The notes beneath the pieces were generated by a model that made no database searches, was not told the origin of the DNA, and saw only the letters and a program-made list of their open reading frames with translations. A program made the position numbers and the translations under genes. Positions 1 to 9,704 of a stretch of DNA of 64,000 nt are shown piece by piece. Location of the stretch: contig VFZU01000015.1 in NCBI GenBank assembly GCA_016870995.1, positions 1-64,000 of the forward strand. Direction: 5' to 3'. Numbering within the stretch: the stretch's first letter is position 1; each line of letters begins with the position of its first letter. The stretch comes from Acidobacteriota bacterium (GTDB taxonomy: Bacteria > Acidobacteriota > Terriglobia > Bryobacterales > Bryobacteraceae).

Positions 1-1749
1 GCCCTCCGGGCTCCTTCCGCAGCCCCGGAATCGTGTTTGTTTTCTCTCGACATCGAACATCTCCTTTCGAACATTTTCTCTATGAAATGTCCCAGGGAGC
101 TGTCCATCAAAATCGCGGAGCGGGAGACCGGTGGCAATATTAGCGTGAATGCATCTAGAGCAAACCAGAGCAGCTACACGAGCTTCTACCTGCAGGATGA
201 CTGGAAGTTGACCAAAAGGCTCACGGTGAACCTTGGCATGCGCTACGAATTGGAGAGTCCTTTGACTGAACGGTTCAACCGAACCGTAACCGGGTTCGAC
301 TTTGCCACCACAAATCCTGTCGAGGCGGCGGCGCGAGCCAACTACGCGGCGAACCCGATCCCTGAAATCTCGCCTGCCAACTTCAGGGTGACGGGTGGCC
401 TATTGTTCGCGAGCCCTCAAGCACGAGACACCTGGAGAACAGACCGCAACAACTTCGCTCCACGAATCGGACTAGCCTATCGGCTAACGAACAAAACAGT
501 GATTCGAACCGGATACGGGATTTTCTTTGACGTCACTGGGTCGGATCGGTCGGGAGTTCTGCAAAGCGGGTTTTCCCAATCGACAAATCTGATTCCGACT
601 CAGAATAACGGGGTCTCTTTTGTAGCCACACTTGCCAATCCATTTCCGGGTGGGATCCAGGCCCCACCAGGAGCATCGCAGGGCTTGCGAACATTCCTGG
701 GGAGAGCAGGCAATCATTTCGATCCCGTTCGGCCGAATCCATACATGCAGCGTTGGTCGATGACAATACAGCGGCAATTACCCTGGACGACAGTCGCCGA
801 AATCGGCTATGTTGGCAACCGTGGCACGCTGCTGCCAGTGACGCGGGAGTTGAACCCAATTCCCCGCCAGTATCTTTCAACTTCCCCGGTTCGCGATCAG
901 GCCACCATCAATTTCCTGACCGCGAATGTGCGCAGCCCCTTTTCTGGGATTGCGGATTTCGCAGGCACCGGCCTGGCGAATCAGAATGTGCAGCGCCAGC
1001 AACTGCTGCGACCGTTTCCACAGTTTACCGGCATCGATATTGCAATGCCTGCGGGCTTCTCTCACTACCACTCGTTGCAGGCCCAAATCGAAAAACGATT
1101 CAGCAGCGGCGTCACATTTCAGGCCTCTTACACATACTCGAAATTCATGGAAGCTACAAGCTACCTCAGCGATACCGACAGCTTCTTGCACAAGGTGGTT
1201 TCCGATGTCGATTTCCCACAGCGCTTCGTTTTGAGCGGTGTTTACGAATTGCCGATTGGCAAAGGTCGATGGATTGGTTCCGGGATGGGGCGCTGGATGA
1301 ATATGCTAGCTGGCGGTTGGCAGATCGAAGGGATGTACGAAGGACAGTCCGGCAGCCCGCTCGGTTTCGGCAACGCGATCTTCCGCGGCAATCTCAAAGA
1401 CATTGCTCTGCCCGTCTCAGAGCGGACAACGGATCGCTGGTTTAACACGAACGCCGGGTTTGAACGCATCAACGCCAACGCGCTCGGGCAGAACATCCGC
1501 ACCATGCCGCTTCGATTCTCCGGCGTTCGCGCTGACGGGATCAACAACCTCGATGCGAGCTTCTTCAAGAACTTCCGCATCAACGAGAAGTACAACGTGC
1601 AGTTCCGCATGGAGACGTTCAACATGCTCAACCATGTACAGTTCGCAGCCCCAAATACAGATCCCTTCAACACGAACTTCGGGTTGATTACGGGAGAGCG
1701 AGGCCATGGCCAGCGCCAAGTCACCTTTGCGCTGAAGCTATTGTTCTAG
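1..1749 (+). CDS. Oar-like TonB-dependent receptor, C-terminal part (cut by window edge or truncated)
   Basis: This is the beta-barrel part of an outer-membrane TonB-dependent receptor of the Oar type common in Acidobacteriota, probably for uptake of large polymers or oligosaccharides. Visible signatures are 'DDWKLTKRLTVNLGMRYE', 'NNFAPRIGLAYRLTNKTVIR', 'QRQQLLRPFPQFTGI' and a terminal beta-strand ending in Phe, as expected for Bam-inserted proteins. The frame is open to base 1; the first in-frame start is a TTG at 37. About the first 40 residues (to near base 125) do not resemble the family, and similarity begins abruptly at 'TGGNISVNAS'. The gene may therefore be 5'-truncated or frameshifted rather than just cut by the window. 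Its TAG abuts the TAG of the converging PPK2 gene with no spacer. The function is family-level only. Confidence 0.8.
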   Translation, partial: ALRAPSAAPESCLFSLDIEHLLSNIFSMKCPRELSIKIAERETGGNISVNASRANQSSYTSFYLQDDWKLTKRLTVNLGMRYELESPLTERFNRTVTGFDFATTNPVEAAARANYAANPIPEISPANFRVTGGLLFASPQARDTWRTDRNNFAPRIGLAYRLTNKTVIRTGYGIFFDVTGSDRSGVLQSGFSQSTNLIPTQNNGVSFVATLANPFPGGIQAPPGASQGLRTFLGRAGNHFDPVRPNPYMQRWSMTIQRQLPWTTVAEIGYVGNRGTLLPVTRELNPIPRQYLSTSPVRDQATINFLTANVRSPFSGIADFAGTGLANQNVQRQQLLRPFPQFTGIDIAMPAGFSHYHSLQAQIEKRFSSGVTFQASYTYSKFMEATSYLSDTDSFLHKVVSDVDFPQRFVLSGVYELPIGKGRWIGSGMGRWMNMLAGGWQIEGMYEGQSGSPLGFGNAIFRGNLKDIALPVSERTTDRWFNTNAGFERINANALGQNIRTMPLRFSGVRADGINNLDASFFKNFRINEKYNVQFRMETFNMLNHVQFAAPNTDPFNTNFGLITGERGHGQRQVTFALKLLF

Positions 1750-2562
1750 CTATTCGAAGCGAATGCGGCTCAAGTCCGCATCGATCTTGGGATGCTGCAG
1801 ATTCATATCTTCGAGGGTCTGCAGCATGATCTCCGAGACGGCAAGATTTCTGTACCACTTGCGGTTGGCTGGAATGATGTACCACGGAGCATTCCCTTTC
1901 GAGCACTTCTCGATCGCGAGCTCAAAAGCTTCGACATAATCATCCCAGAGCTTTCGCTCATCGAGGTCCGCGACATTGAACTTCCAATTCTTCTCTGGGT
2001 CGCGAAGGCGTTCCTCGAAGCGTTCCTTCTGCTCGTCCTTGGAGATGTATAGGAAGAACTTGATGATCTGCGTGCCGCTGTCGCTGAGCATCTGCTCGAA
2101 GTGATTGATGTGGTCGTATCTCTTGTTCACCACATCGCGTGGAGCGATGTTGCGAACCCGCACGATCAGCACATCCTCATAGTGGCTGCGATTGTAGATC
2201 CCAATCTGACCAAACCGGGGGACCGCCTTATGCACGCGCCACAGGTAATCATGTTCTTTCTCTTCCCCAGCGGGAGTCTTAAAGCTTGTAACGGAGACAC
2301 CCTGCGGGTTCAAGCCGCTCATGACCTTCCGAATGGTGCCGTCTTTGCCGCCGGCATCAATGCCCTGCAGCACGGCAAGCAACGAGCGCTTACCTTCGGC
2401 ATACAGCATGTATTGCAACACGGCCAGCCGCTGCTGATTTCGCTCCAGCCTGGCCAGGCCTTCTTCCTTGTCGTCGCACCCCGGGGTGCTAGAAGGATCA
2501 ATCTTTGACAGGCTTACTTTCGAGCCCGGTGTCACAATCAGGCGTTCGCGAATACGGTCCAC
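1750..2562 (-). CDS. ppk2: PPK2-family polyphosphate kinase (polyphosphate:nucleotide phosphotransferase)
   Basis: Cytoplasmic enzyme that transfers phosphate between polyphosphate and nucleotides (AMP, ADP or GDP, depending on class). At 270 aa it has the length of a one-domain PPK2. The Walker A loop GIDAGGKDG is at residues 67-75, the strand YNRSHYEDVLIVRV around 123-136 carries the Walker-B-like acidic residues, and the lid region starts near KRYDHINHFE. The start is a GTG placed directly after the TAA of the upstream acyl-CoA synthetase gene, with GAGGA about 9 nt before it, so the two are very likely cotranscribed. Coupling an AMP-producing CoA ligase to a polyphosphate-driven nucleotide kinase would make sense for AMP recycling, but that link is inference. 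Confidence 0.93.
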   Translation of the reverse strand: MDRIRERLIVTPGSKVSLSKIDPSSTPGCDDKEEGLARLERNQQRLAVLQYMLYAEGKRSLLAVLQGIDAGGKDGTIRKVMSGLNPQGVSVTSFKTPAGEEKEHDYLWRVHKAVPRFGQIGIYNRSHYEDVLIVRVRNIAPRDVVNKRYDHINHFEQMLSDSGTQIIKFFLYISKDEQKERFEERLRDPEKNWKFNVADLDERKLWDDYVEAFELAIEKCSKGNAPWYIIPANRKWYRNLAVSEIMLQTLEDMNLQHPKIDADLSRIRFE

Positions 2563-4308
2563 TTAGTTCATTTCCTCTTTGCCAGCGTACATTTCGTTGA
2601 TTTCGGCGGCGAAGTGCTCCATCACAACGGATTTGCGGATCTTCATGGTTGGCGTCACTTCCCCATGGTCAATCGATAACTCCCGAGGAAGGATCTTGAA
2701 TTTGCGGATCTGCTCGTGCGCTTCCACCTTCCGGTTGATCTCCTTCACTGCGCGGCCAATCACCTCTTCGGCAGGAACGGATTGATCTGCAGCCGGATTT
2801 AGAGTGAAAAGGGCGGTAACAAAAGATCGCCTGTCGCCGACGAGCACCACCTGACTGATTTGTGAAACCCCTTTGAAAAGGCCCTCAATTCGATTGGGGT
2901 AAATCTTCTTCCCATTGGACGCTACGAGAACCTCTTTCTTGCGTCCGGTGATATACCAATAGCCCTCGGCATCCACAGTGCCAATGTCGCCGGTCAGCAG
3001 CCAGCCATTGTCAAACACCTTGGCCGTGGCTTCGGAGTCATTGTAATAACCAGAGAAGAGGGTCGGGCCGTTCAGCGCGATCTCTCCATCCGGCATCAGT
3101 TTGCACTCAACAGTGGGCAGCAACTTGCCAATGGAGCCGACGATGGGCTTCTTGATGGGGTTGATGTGGGTCACGCCACCCTCGGTAAGCCCATAGCCTT
3201 CGATGAGGTTGACTCCGAGAGCGTTGAAGAAGTTTGCAAGATCCTTGCCAAGTGGCGCGGAGCCAGACACGGCCAGCGTGATCCTTCCTCCCAGCTTTTC
3301 ACGCACCTTGGAGAAGATAACACTGTCGATGAGGCCAAGAGGAGTTGATACCCAGACCGGAACGGATTTGTCTGCGCGTTTGAGCTCGTTCGAGCGCAGC
3401 GCAAGACCCAGACCAGCTTGAAACAAATTCTGTATCAGCTTGGGCTTCTTCTTCATCTCGGTCACGACATTGGTATAAATCCGTTCCCAAAGCCGCGGCG
3501 GCGCCAGTAGAAACGTGGGTTGAACGCTTTGAATTTCCTTGGGCAAACGCGACAGACTTTCGCTGAAGTAGATCACCATGCCAAAGGCAAGCGGCATGAG
3601 TTGCAGCACCAGCCGTTGCGTGATGTGAGCACTTGGAAGAAACGCGATGCTCTTGTCATTCGGCCCAAGCGGAAGAACGGCAGGGGCTGCCTCGACATTA
3701 GCGACGATGGCGCGGTGGGTGACAAGGCCCATCTTGGGTTCGCCAGTAGATCCCGACGTGAGATAAACGATGGCAGTGTCTTCCGGCTTGGTTTCCACAT
3801 ATCCTCGCGCAAACAGTTGCGGGTCAGCGGCCATGGCCTCACGGCCCTTCTGGCGCAAGTCATCAAGCGTCATCACGCCTTCCGCGCGGCCAGTAATCAG
3901 CACCCACTTGATATCCAGTGGCTCGGCGCTAGAGAGGCTGGCAGCGAGAGTCGCAAGCATCTTTGGGTTCTCGACAAACGCAAGTTTTGCTTTGCAAGCG
4001 TCCAGTTTCTTGATTGCCTCTCCCTGCGGGTAGCTCGTGTACATGGCAGCGGAGATTGAGCCATTCGAAATGATGCCCATATCGACGAAGTAGAACTCTG
4101 CCCGAGTCTCACTCTGGATCGCAACCACGTCCTGATGGCCAATGCCGAGCGAACGAAGGCCAGAGGCGATTTCCTTCACAATCTGCAAATACTGATTCCA
4201 ACTGTAGGTTGCCGTATTGCCATTACCCATCGGCTGTATGAGTGCAGCCGCTACGCCGTACTTCGCAGCAGCTTCCTCTAGCATGGAAAAAACCGTCTTC
4301 GTGCCCAT
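2563..4308 (-). CDS. Long-chain fatty acid--CoA ligase (AMP-binding, FadD-like)
   Basis: Activates fatty acids to acyl-CoA through an acyl-adenylate. The 581-residue form starting MGTKTVF shows the adenylate-forming P-loop TSGSTGEPK, the motif GYGLTEGG, the hinge segment WLLTGDIG, and the C-terminal GRKKEVLVASNGKKI with the lysine region used in adenylation. The frame stays open for 36 more codons upstream, to 4416. I prefer the ATG at 4308 because a longer form would run into the divergent phosphatase gene starting at 4336, and family homology begins here. The 27-bp gap between the two divergent starts leaves little room for separate promoters. The gene is followed without spacing by ppk2. 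Substrate chain length cannot be read from the sequence. Confidence 0.92.
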   Translation of the reverse strand: MGTKTVFSMLEEAAAKYGVAAALIQPMGNGNTATYSWNQYLQIVKEIASGLRSLGIGHQDVVAIQSETRAEFYFVDMGIISNGSISAAMYTSYPQGEAIKKLDACKAKLAFVENPKMLATLAASLSSAEPLDIKWVLITGRAEGVMTLDDLRQKGREAMAADPQLFARGYVETKPEDTAIVYLTSGSTGEPKMGLVTHRAIVANVEAAPAVLPLGPNDKSIAFLPSAHITQRLVLQLMPLAFGMVIYFSESLSRLPKEIQSVQPTFLLAPPRLWERIYTNVVTEMKKKPKLIQNLFQAGLGLALRSNELKRADKSVPVWVSTPLGLIDSVIFSKVREKLGGRITLAVSGSAPLGKDLANFFNALGVNLIEGYGLTEGGVTHINPIKKPIVGSIGKLLPTVECKLMPDGEIALNGPTLFSGYYNDSEATAKVFDNGWLLTGDIGTVDAEGYWYITGRKKEVLVASNGKKIYPNRIEGLFKGVSQISQVVLVGDRRSFVTALFTLNPAADQSVPAEEVIGRAVKEINRKVEAHEQIRKFKILPRELSIDHGEVTPTMKIRKSVVMEHFAAEINEMYAGKEEMN

Positions 4309-4335
4309 CTCGTCGATGTTATCATCCCGGTTTAA

Positions 4336-5100
4336 ATGAGCTACGAAAGTGAATTGTTCTTTGCGCAGTCCGCTGCGCGCAAGGCAGGCGAAGCCTGTAT
4401 CCGGATCTTGAATCAAGGCGTGGTTGCGGAGACCAAGTCGGACGAGTCGCCTGTCACCAAGGCCGATAAGGAGAGCGAGCGGCTCATCGTCAGCATCCTC
4501 TCCCAGGCATTTCCCGACGATGGATTCCTCGGGGAGGAAGGTGCCAGTCGCGAAGGTAAGAGTGGCCGCAGATGGATCATCGATCCGATCGATGGCACGC
4601 GCGACTTCGTTCGAAACAACCGCCTTTGGGCGATCCTGATTGGCCTCGAAGAGAAGGGCGAACCCGTTGTGGGAATTTGCTATCTGCCGATGCTGGGAGA
4701 AATGTACTACGCCGCGAAGGGCATGGGCGCGTTCTGGGATGGTACCCCAATCGAAGCCTCAAAGATCGACTCCGCCAAGCAGGCTGTCATCTGCGTAAAC
4801 AAATTAAACGGAGTCTTGCATCCGCCCTTTGGTCCGCGGCTGCTCGACTGGATGAACAACTTCTGGTGTGTACGAGTCTTCGGCGGAATCTATGACGCGA
4901 TGCTTGTTGCCAGTGGCCGCATGGAAATCTGGATGGAGCCAAGCGTGGCCCCATGGGATCTTTGCGCACCCGCCTGCATCCTGCGCGAGGCCGGAGCGAA
5001 GTTCTTCTCCTTGGATGGCAAGGACTCGATCTACGAGGGCAATGGTGTAGCCTGCGCCCCGGGCATGGAACCCGAGGTGAGGAAATTCCTGGGGCTCTAG
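4336..5100 (+). CDS. Inositol-monophosphatase-family phosphatase, HisN-like
   Basis: Mg-dependent phosphatase of the IMPase/FIG superfamily. Metal-site motifs are visible: GEEG near residue 65, DPIDGTRDF near 82, and the late APWDLCAPA motif containing the WD pair. The 254-aa length fits inositol monophosphatase, HisN-type histidinol-phosphate phosphatase or CysQ. I lean to HisN or a broad sugar phosphatase, because the motif spacing lacks the longer insert of CysQ. The start ATG at 4336 has no clear ribosome site. It is divergent from the acyl-CoA ligase. The his operon 25 kb away carries its own HAD phosphatase, so this gene is not needed to explain histidine synthesis. Substrate unproven. 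Confidence 0.85.
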   Translation: MSYESELFFAQSAARKAGEACIRILNQGVVAETKSDESPVTKADKESERLIVSILSQAFPDDGFLGEEGASREGKSGRRWIIDPIDGTRDFVRNNRLWAILIGLEEKGEPVVGICYLPMLGEMYYAAKGMGAFWDGTPIEASKIDSAKQAVICVNKLNGVLHPPFGPRLLDWMNNFWCVRVFGGIYDAMLVASGRMEIWMEPSVAPWDLCAPACILREAGAKFFSLDGKDSIYEGNGVACAPGMEPEVRKFLGL

Positions 5101-5199
5101 CCCGCTCACAAAAACTCAGAATCAGTTTTCAGCTCATTGCAGCGATCGGCGCCGCGGAATCCACAGCACCATTTCGAAGCGCCAAATATAATCGAGGAT

Positions 5200-8100
5200 A
5201 TGAGGCTACTTGTAGTTGCGGCTTTGGCCATGTGCGCCTATGGACAAAAGCCGGTGAGCTTTAATCGCGAGATTCGGCCAATCATGGCGGACACCTGTTT
5301 TCGCTGTCATGGGCCTGACTCCGGTTCCCGGATGGCCGGGCTCCGCCTCGATGTTCGTGAAGAAGCCATCAAGCCGAACCGGGCCGGCCGCGCGCCAATC
5401 GTGCCCGGAAAACCCGACGAATCGCAGATTGTGATGCGCGTATTCCACGCAAGTCCAGCGCGCGTGATGCCACCGCCTTCCGCCCATAAAGAACTCACCG
5501 CAGCGCAAAAAGAGACCATTCGTCGCTGGGTCGCCGAAGGCGCTCGATACGAGGGCCACTGGGCCTATGAGCCTTTGAAAAAGGCTGATGGTTCCATAGA
5601 CACATTGGTGGCGGCAAAGCTTGGTGAAGTGGGATTGAAGCGTGCAGCGGAAGCAGACCGCCGCACTCTAATCCGCAGAGTGACTCTCGATCTCACAGGC
5701 TTACCTCCAACCTCAGCGGGAGTAGAAGCATTCCTGTCCGATCGATCTCAGGATGCGTACGCGAAGGTTGTGGATCGCCTTCTCGCTTCCAAAGCCCATG
5801 CCGAAAAAATGACCATGCATTGGCTAGACGCCGTTCGATATGGCGATACCTCCGGGTTCCACGGCGACAACCTCTACCCATCTTGGCCCTACCGTGACTA
5901 CGTCCTAAATTCGTTCCTGAAGAACAAATCCTTCGATGTCTTTACCAGGGAGCAATTGGCGGGTGACCTGCTGCCCGGTGCGGGCGTAGAACAAAAAGTT
6001 GGCGCAGCCTTCAATCGACTGAACCGCGTATCGGCCGAAGGCGGATTGCAGCCTAAGGAGTATCTGGCGAAGTATGGCGCGGATCGTGTCAGAACAGTAT
6101 CTGCGGTTTGGCTCGGGGCGACTCTCGGTTGCGCGGAATGCCATGATCATAAGTTTGACCCGCTACTCGCGCGAGACTTCTATTCGATGAAAGCGTTCTT
6201 TGCCGACATCAAAGAGACAGGGCTGGTGCCAGATCGCGGGGCCAAAGCCTGGGGTAGCCTGTTGTCGCTTCCAACTCCGGAGCAAAAGCAAAAGTTGGAC
6301 AGCATCGTCGCGCGTATTGATGCCCTGAAGGCGTCGATGGAGAAAACAGCCCCCAAGGTGGACGAAGCTTGGAAGCAACGTCTGCTTGCCGACTATGAGG
6401 CTGGCAAGTTGGCTTGGAAGATCCAACAGCCCCTGAGCGCAAGCTCAAAAAATGGCGCAACGCTGAAGATCTACAACACTGAAGAGGTTGATATGTCGCC
6501 GTACATTGGCGGGATCTTGCGGCAGTTCCGGGCGCCCGGCAATGGTCTGGTCATTGCAAGTGGATTGAATCCCGACAATGAAACGTACACCGTAACGCTG
6601 AAGCCGTCTGCTGGCACTTGGACTTCGCTTGGCCTGGAAGTCGTGCAGGATGACAACAACCCCGGCAATGGTGTCGCACGCGGTGCGGACCGCTTGTGCG
6701 TCACAGAAGTTGAGGCAATGGTCGGCGGAAAGAAGTTGGCGTTTTCACTGGCCACCTCCAATGTGAGTGATCCCACCTGGGAGCAGCCCGCGCGATCCGC
6801 GCTGGACGGTAATTCATCAACCGGCTGGGGCGTTGTCACTTATGGAGAGAACAAGAATCCATTTCTCGCCCTGCGTCTGAAGTCGCCGCTGGTGACTACC
6901 GGCAAGGAAACAATCACTGTCGTAATTCGGCAAGACGGAGAAGCCCGCAAAGCAACCATCGGACGATTCCGTTTGGCCTTGAGCAGTGGCACATACTCTT
7001 GGCCCGAAGGTACAGAAATCACGGCGCAGCGCAACAAAAATGGCAAGAACCCGGGCGGACTGCCAGACCCGGTCGTGAAGGCGCTTCGTGGAGACAAAGA
7101 GGCCGACGCGAAGTCACTGGAGCAGCACCGTCTCTGGCTTGAAGCCGACTTGAGCGAACTCGCCCGACTGGAGCAGGAGCGCTACTACCTCGAAGCGAGC
7201 ATTCCGAAAGTCCTTGAGACTGAGCGAGTCGAACCCGCCGAGACACGCATCCTGCCGCGCGGAAATTTTCTGGACGAGACAGGCGCCATCGTAGAGCCTG
7301 CGATTCCGGTCAAGTTTGGCAAGCTCGAAACGGCTGGTCGCCGTGCCACACGCTTGGACTTGGCCAACTGGATCGTCTCAAAAGATAATCCGATGACCGC
7401 ACGCGTTCAGGTCAACCGCATCTGGAGATTGTTCTTCGGTGTCGGATTGTCAAAGGTGCTCGATGACCTTGGTTCACAGAGCGAACTCCCTGTGAATCTC
7501 GATTTGCTCGATACTCTCGCCGCAGACTTCCAATCCGACTGGGATGTGCGACGCCTCGTACGCAGCATCGTGATGAGCGATACCTACAGGCAAAGTTCGG
7601 CCCCTTCCAGGCAATCTGTGGAGAAAGACCCTGAGAACCGGCTCCTGGCTCGCCAAAGCCGCATCCGCGTGGATGCCGAAGTAGTCCATGACATCGCGCT
7701 CTCCGCTTCCGGCTTGCTTACGGAACGGTTCGGTGGGCCAAGCGTCAGGCCGTATCAGCCAGAAGGCTACCTCGGCGCATTGAACTTCCCCAAACGTGAC
7801 TACTCTGCAAGCCGCGGCAAAGATCTTTATGCGCGCGGTCTCTACGCACAGTGGCAGCGAACCTTTCTGCATCCAAGCCTGATGACCTTCGACGCGCCTT
7901 CGCGTGAGGAATGCACGGTGAATCGAGTTAATTCCAACACGCCGCTGCAAGCGCTTGTGCTGTTGAATGATCCGATCTATGTCGAAGCCGCACGCGTATT
8001 CGCTCAGAAGATGTTGGCCGAGGGTGGAAAGACAATCGACGCTCAACTCGATTGGGCTTTCTCGCGAGCCCTGGGTCGCTTGGCGAGCCCAGAAGAGAAG

Positions 8101-8286
8101 GTTGTCTTGCGCGAGTTGTACACCAAGAACCTGGAGCGCTTCAAAGGCGATCCGTCTTCAGCCCGGCAGCTATTGACGGTCGGCGATACCCCCCTCAGCG
8201 TCAAAACAAAACCGGAAGAACTGGCGGCCGCGGCCACCATCACCCGCGCCATCCTGAACCTGCACGAAACGATCACAAGGAACTAG
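5200..8286 (+). CDS. Exported PSCyt1-DUF1549-DUF1553 (PSD1) cytochrome-c-type protein
   Basis: Large exported protein (1028 aa from the ATG at 5200) of the planctomycete-cytochrome family. It has a short signal peptide ending near AYGQ and a haem-c motif C33-F-R-C36-H37. The DUF1549 region contains LDLTGLPPT and a second CAECH motif. An F5/8-type-C-like beta-sandwich insert follows, and the C-terminal DUF1553 region contains LANWIVSKDNPMTARVQVNR. The start at 5200 fits a signal peptide; the 21 extra codons back to 5137 do not. The DUF1501 gene follows after 2 nt, the standard partnership of this family. It is found widely in Planctomycetes and Acidobacteriota and usually assumed to act in periplasmic polymer or sulfated-compound metabolism; the biochemical role is not established. 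Confidence 0.93.
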   Translation: MRLLVVAALAMCAYGQKPVSFNREIRPIMADTCFRCHGPDSGSRMAGLRLDVREEAIKPNRAGRAPIVPGKPDESQIVMRVFHASPARVMPPPSAHKELTAAQKETIRRWVAEGARYEGHWAYEPLKKADGSIDTLVAAKLGEVGLKRAAEADRRTLIRRVTLDLTGLPPTSAGVEAFLSDRSQDAYAKVVDRLLASKAHAEKMTMHWLDAVRYGDTSGFHGDNLYPSWPYRDYVLNSFLKNKSFDVFTREQLAGDLLPGAGVEQKVGAAFNRLNRVSAEGGLQPKEYLAKYGADRVRTVSAVWLGATLGCAECHDHKFDPLLARDFYSMKAFFADIKETGLVPDRGAKAWGSLLSLPTPEQKQKLDSIVARIDALKASMEKTAPKVDEAWKQRLLADYEAGKLAWKIQQPLSASSKNGATLKIYNTEEVDMSPYIGGILRQFRAPGNGLVIASGLNPDNETYTVTLKPSAGTWTSLGLEVVQDDNNPGNGVARGADRLCVTEVEAMVGGKKLAFSLATSNVSDPTWEQPARSALDGNSSTGWGVVTYGENKNPFLALRLKSPLVTTGKETITVVIRQDGEARKATIGRFRLALSSGTYSWPEGTEITAQRNKNGKNPGGLPDPVVKALRGDKEADAKSLEQHRLWLEADLSELARLEQERYYLEASIPKVLETERVEPAETRILPRGNFLDETGAIVEPAIPVKFGKLETAGRRATRLDLANWIVSKDNPMTARVQVNRIWRLFFGVGLSKVLDDLGSQSELPVNLDLLDTLAADFQSDWDVRRLVRSIVMSDTYRQSSAPSRQSVEKDPENRLLARQSRIRVDAEVVHDIALSASGLLTERFGGPSVRPYQPEGYLGALNFPKRDYSASRGKDLYARGLYAQWQRTFLHPSLMTFDAPSREECTVNRVNSNTPLQALVLLNDPIYVEAARVFAQKMLAEGGKTIDAQLDWAFSRALGRLASPEEKVVLRELYTKNLERFKGDPSSARQLLTVGDTPLSVKTKPEELAAAATITRAILNLHETITRN

Positions 8287-8288
8287 CC

Positions 8289-9662
8289 ATGCAAGAAGTG
8301 AATTTGAAGCGGCGAGCATTCTTAAGCAAGTCCTGCGCGGGATTTGGCCTGGCGGCATTGGGCAACCTGATGGGGGCGTCAGACTACCGCCACCACGCGG
8401 CCAAAGCCAAGCGCGTGATCTTCCTCTATCAGGCGGGAGGCCCGTCTCATCTCGAGACTTTCGACTCAAAGCCCAAGCTGGCCGCAATGCACGGCAAGCC
8501 CATGCCAGATAGCTTCACCAAAGGCCAGCAGATCGCCCAGCTTCAAGGGAAGCCACTGATTTGCTACGGACCGCAGCAGAATTTCGCGCGCTTCGGCAAG
8601 AGCGGACAAGAGATTTGCGAGCTATTCCCGAAGATCGGTTCGGTGGCTGACGACATTTGCATCGTCAAGTCGATGTGGACCGAACAAATCAACCATGACC
8701 CAGCGCACACCATCATGAATACAGGCTCGATCATCACCGGTCGGCCGAGCATGGGGTCCTGGATCGCCTATGGATTGGGTGCCGAAACGGAAGATTTGCC
8801 CGGTTTCGTGGTGATGATGTCAAGTGGGCGCGGCGGGCAGAACCAACCCATCGCAGCGCGCCAGTGGAGCGCAGGCATGTTGCCCAGCAAGTTTCAGGGT
8901 GTCAAGTTCAACTCCGTCGGCGACCCGGTGCTATACGTCCGCAACCCTCCAGGCGTAACGCGCGACATGCAGAAAGATTCGATCGACGCGGTGAACCGGC
9001 TAAATCAAAAGACCTACGCAGCGATCGAAGACCCCGAGATTCAGACTCGCATCGCGCAGTACGAGATGGCATTCCGGATGCAATCAAGCGTGCCCGATCT
9101 GGTGGATATGTCGAAAGAGCCGACGAATGTCATGGAGATGTACGGGGCCAAGCCCGGCGATGGCAGCTTTGCTTCAAACTGCCTTTTGGCGCGCAGACTG
9201 GCCCAGCGTGGCGTGAGATTCATCCAGCTCTATCATCGCGATTGGGATCATCATGGTGGCGTCAAGGACGGTATCGCAGCCAAGTCCCAGGAAGTGGATC
9301 AAGCAACGGCCGCTCTGATCACGGACTTAAAGCAGCGCGGAATGTTGGACGACACGCTGGTCGTTTGGGGCGGCGAGTTCGGGCGCACACCGATGTCGCA
9401 AGGCGGCGACGGGCGTGACCACCACATCAAAGGCTTCTCGTACTTCATGGCTGGCGGCGGCATCAAGCCGGGGGTCACCTATGGTGCAACCGATGACCTT
9501 GGCTATGCGGCTGTTGAGAATCCGGTTAGCGTCCACGACTTCCACGCAACCATGCTGCACCTGCTCGGCGTGAATCACTTGCGAATGACAGTTAAGTATC
9601 AAGGACTCGACGTAAGGTTGACAGGAGTCTCCGGCGAGGTCGTCAAGGGGATTCTGGCCTAA
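8289..9662 (+). CDS. DUF1501 (sulfatase-fold) Tat-exported protein
   Basis: 457-residue partner of the upstream DUF1549/DUF1553 protein. The N-terminus NLKRRAFLSKSCAGFGLAAL has the twin arginines and hydrophobic stretch of a Tat signal. The body shows family signatures QAGGPSHLETFDSKP, NHDPAHTIMNTG, RDWDHHGGV and VVWGGEFGRTPMSQG, which place it in the alkaline-phosphatase/sulfatase-like fold of DUF1501. A longer frame opens at 8052 inside the upstream gene. The ATG at 8289 is preferred because AAGGA precedes it and the Tat signal starts there. The 2-nt gap to the upstream stop indicates one transcript. The family is well known but its substrate is not. Confidence 0.92.
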   Translation: MQEVNLKRRAFLSKSCAGFGLAALGNLMGASDYRHHAAKAKRVIFLYQAGGPSHLETFDSKPKLAAMHGKPMPDSFTKGQQIAQLQGKPLICYGPQQNFARFGKSGQEICELFPKIGSVADDICIVKSMWTEQINHDPAHTIMNTGSIITGRPSMGSWIAYGLGAETEDLPGFVVMMSSGRGGQNQPIAARQWSAGMLPSKFQGVKFNSVGDPVLYVRNPPGVTRDMQKDSIDAVNRLNQKTYAAIEDPEIQTRIAQYEMAFRMQSSVPDLVDMSKEPTNVMEMYGAKPGDGSFASNCLLARRLAQRGVRFIQLYHRDWDHHGGVKDGIAAKSQEVDQATAALITDLKQRGMLDDTLVVWGGEFGRTPMSQGGDGRDHHIKGFSYFMAGGGIKPGVTYGATDDLGYAAVENPVSVHDFHATMLHLLGVNHLRMTVKYQGLDVRLTGVSGEVVKGILA

Positions 9663-9704
9663 TCGCCGAGTCCTTTCGCCGAGAAGCCGCATCCGACGGA
9701 ATGT

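Noticed and set aside
477-520. GATTCGAACC resembling a tRNA T-arm
   Set aside because: It is coding sequence of a conserved receptor strand and no cloverleaf can be built around it; no tRNA genes were found anywhere in the window.
5106-5124. AAAACT...AGTTTT inverted repeat after the phosphatase gene
   Set aside because: The stem is only 6 A/T-rich base pairs and lacks a U-tract; too weak for a terminator call.
8052-8288. 79-codon N-terminal extension of the DUF1501 protein
   Set aside because: It lies in the wrong frame over the end of the DUF1553 gene; the Tat signal starts at 8289 after a good ribosome site.
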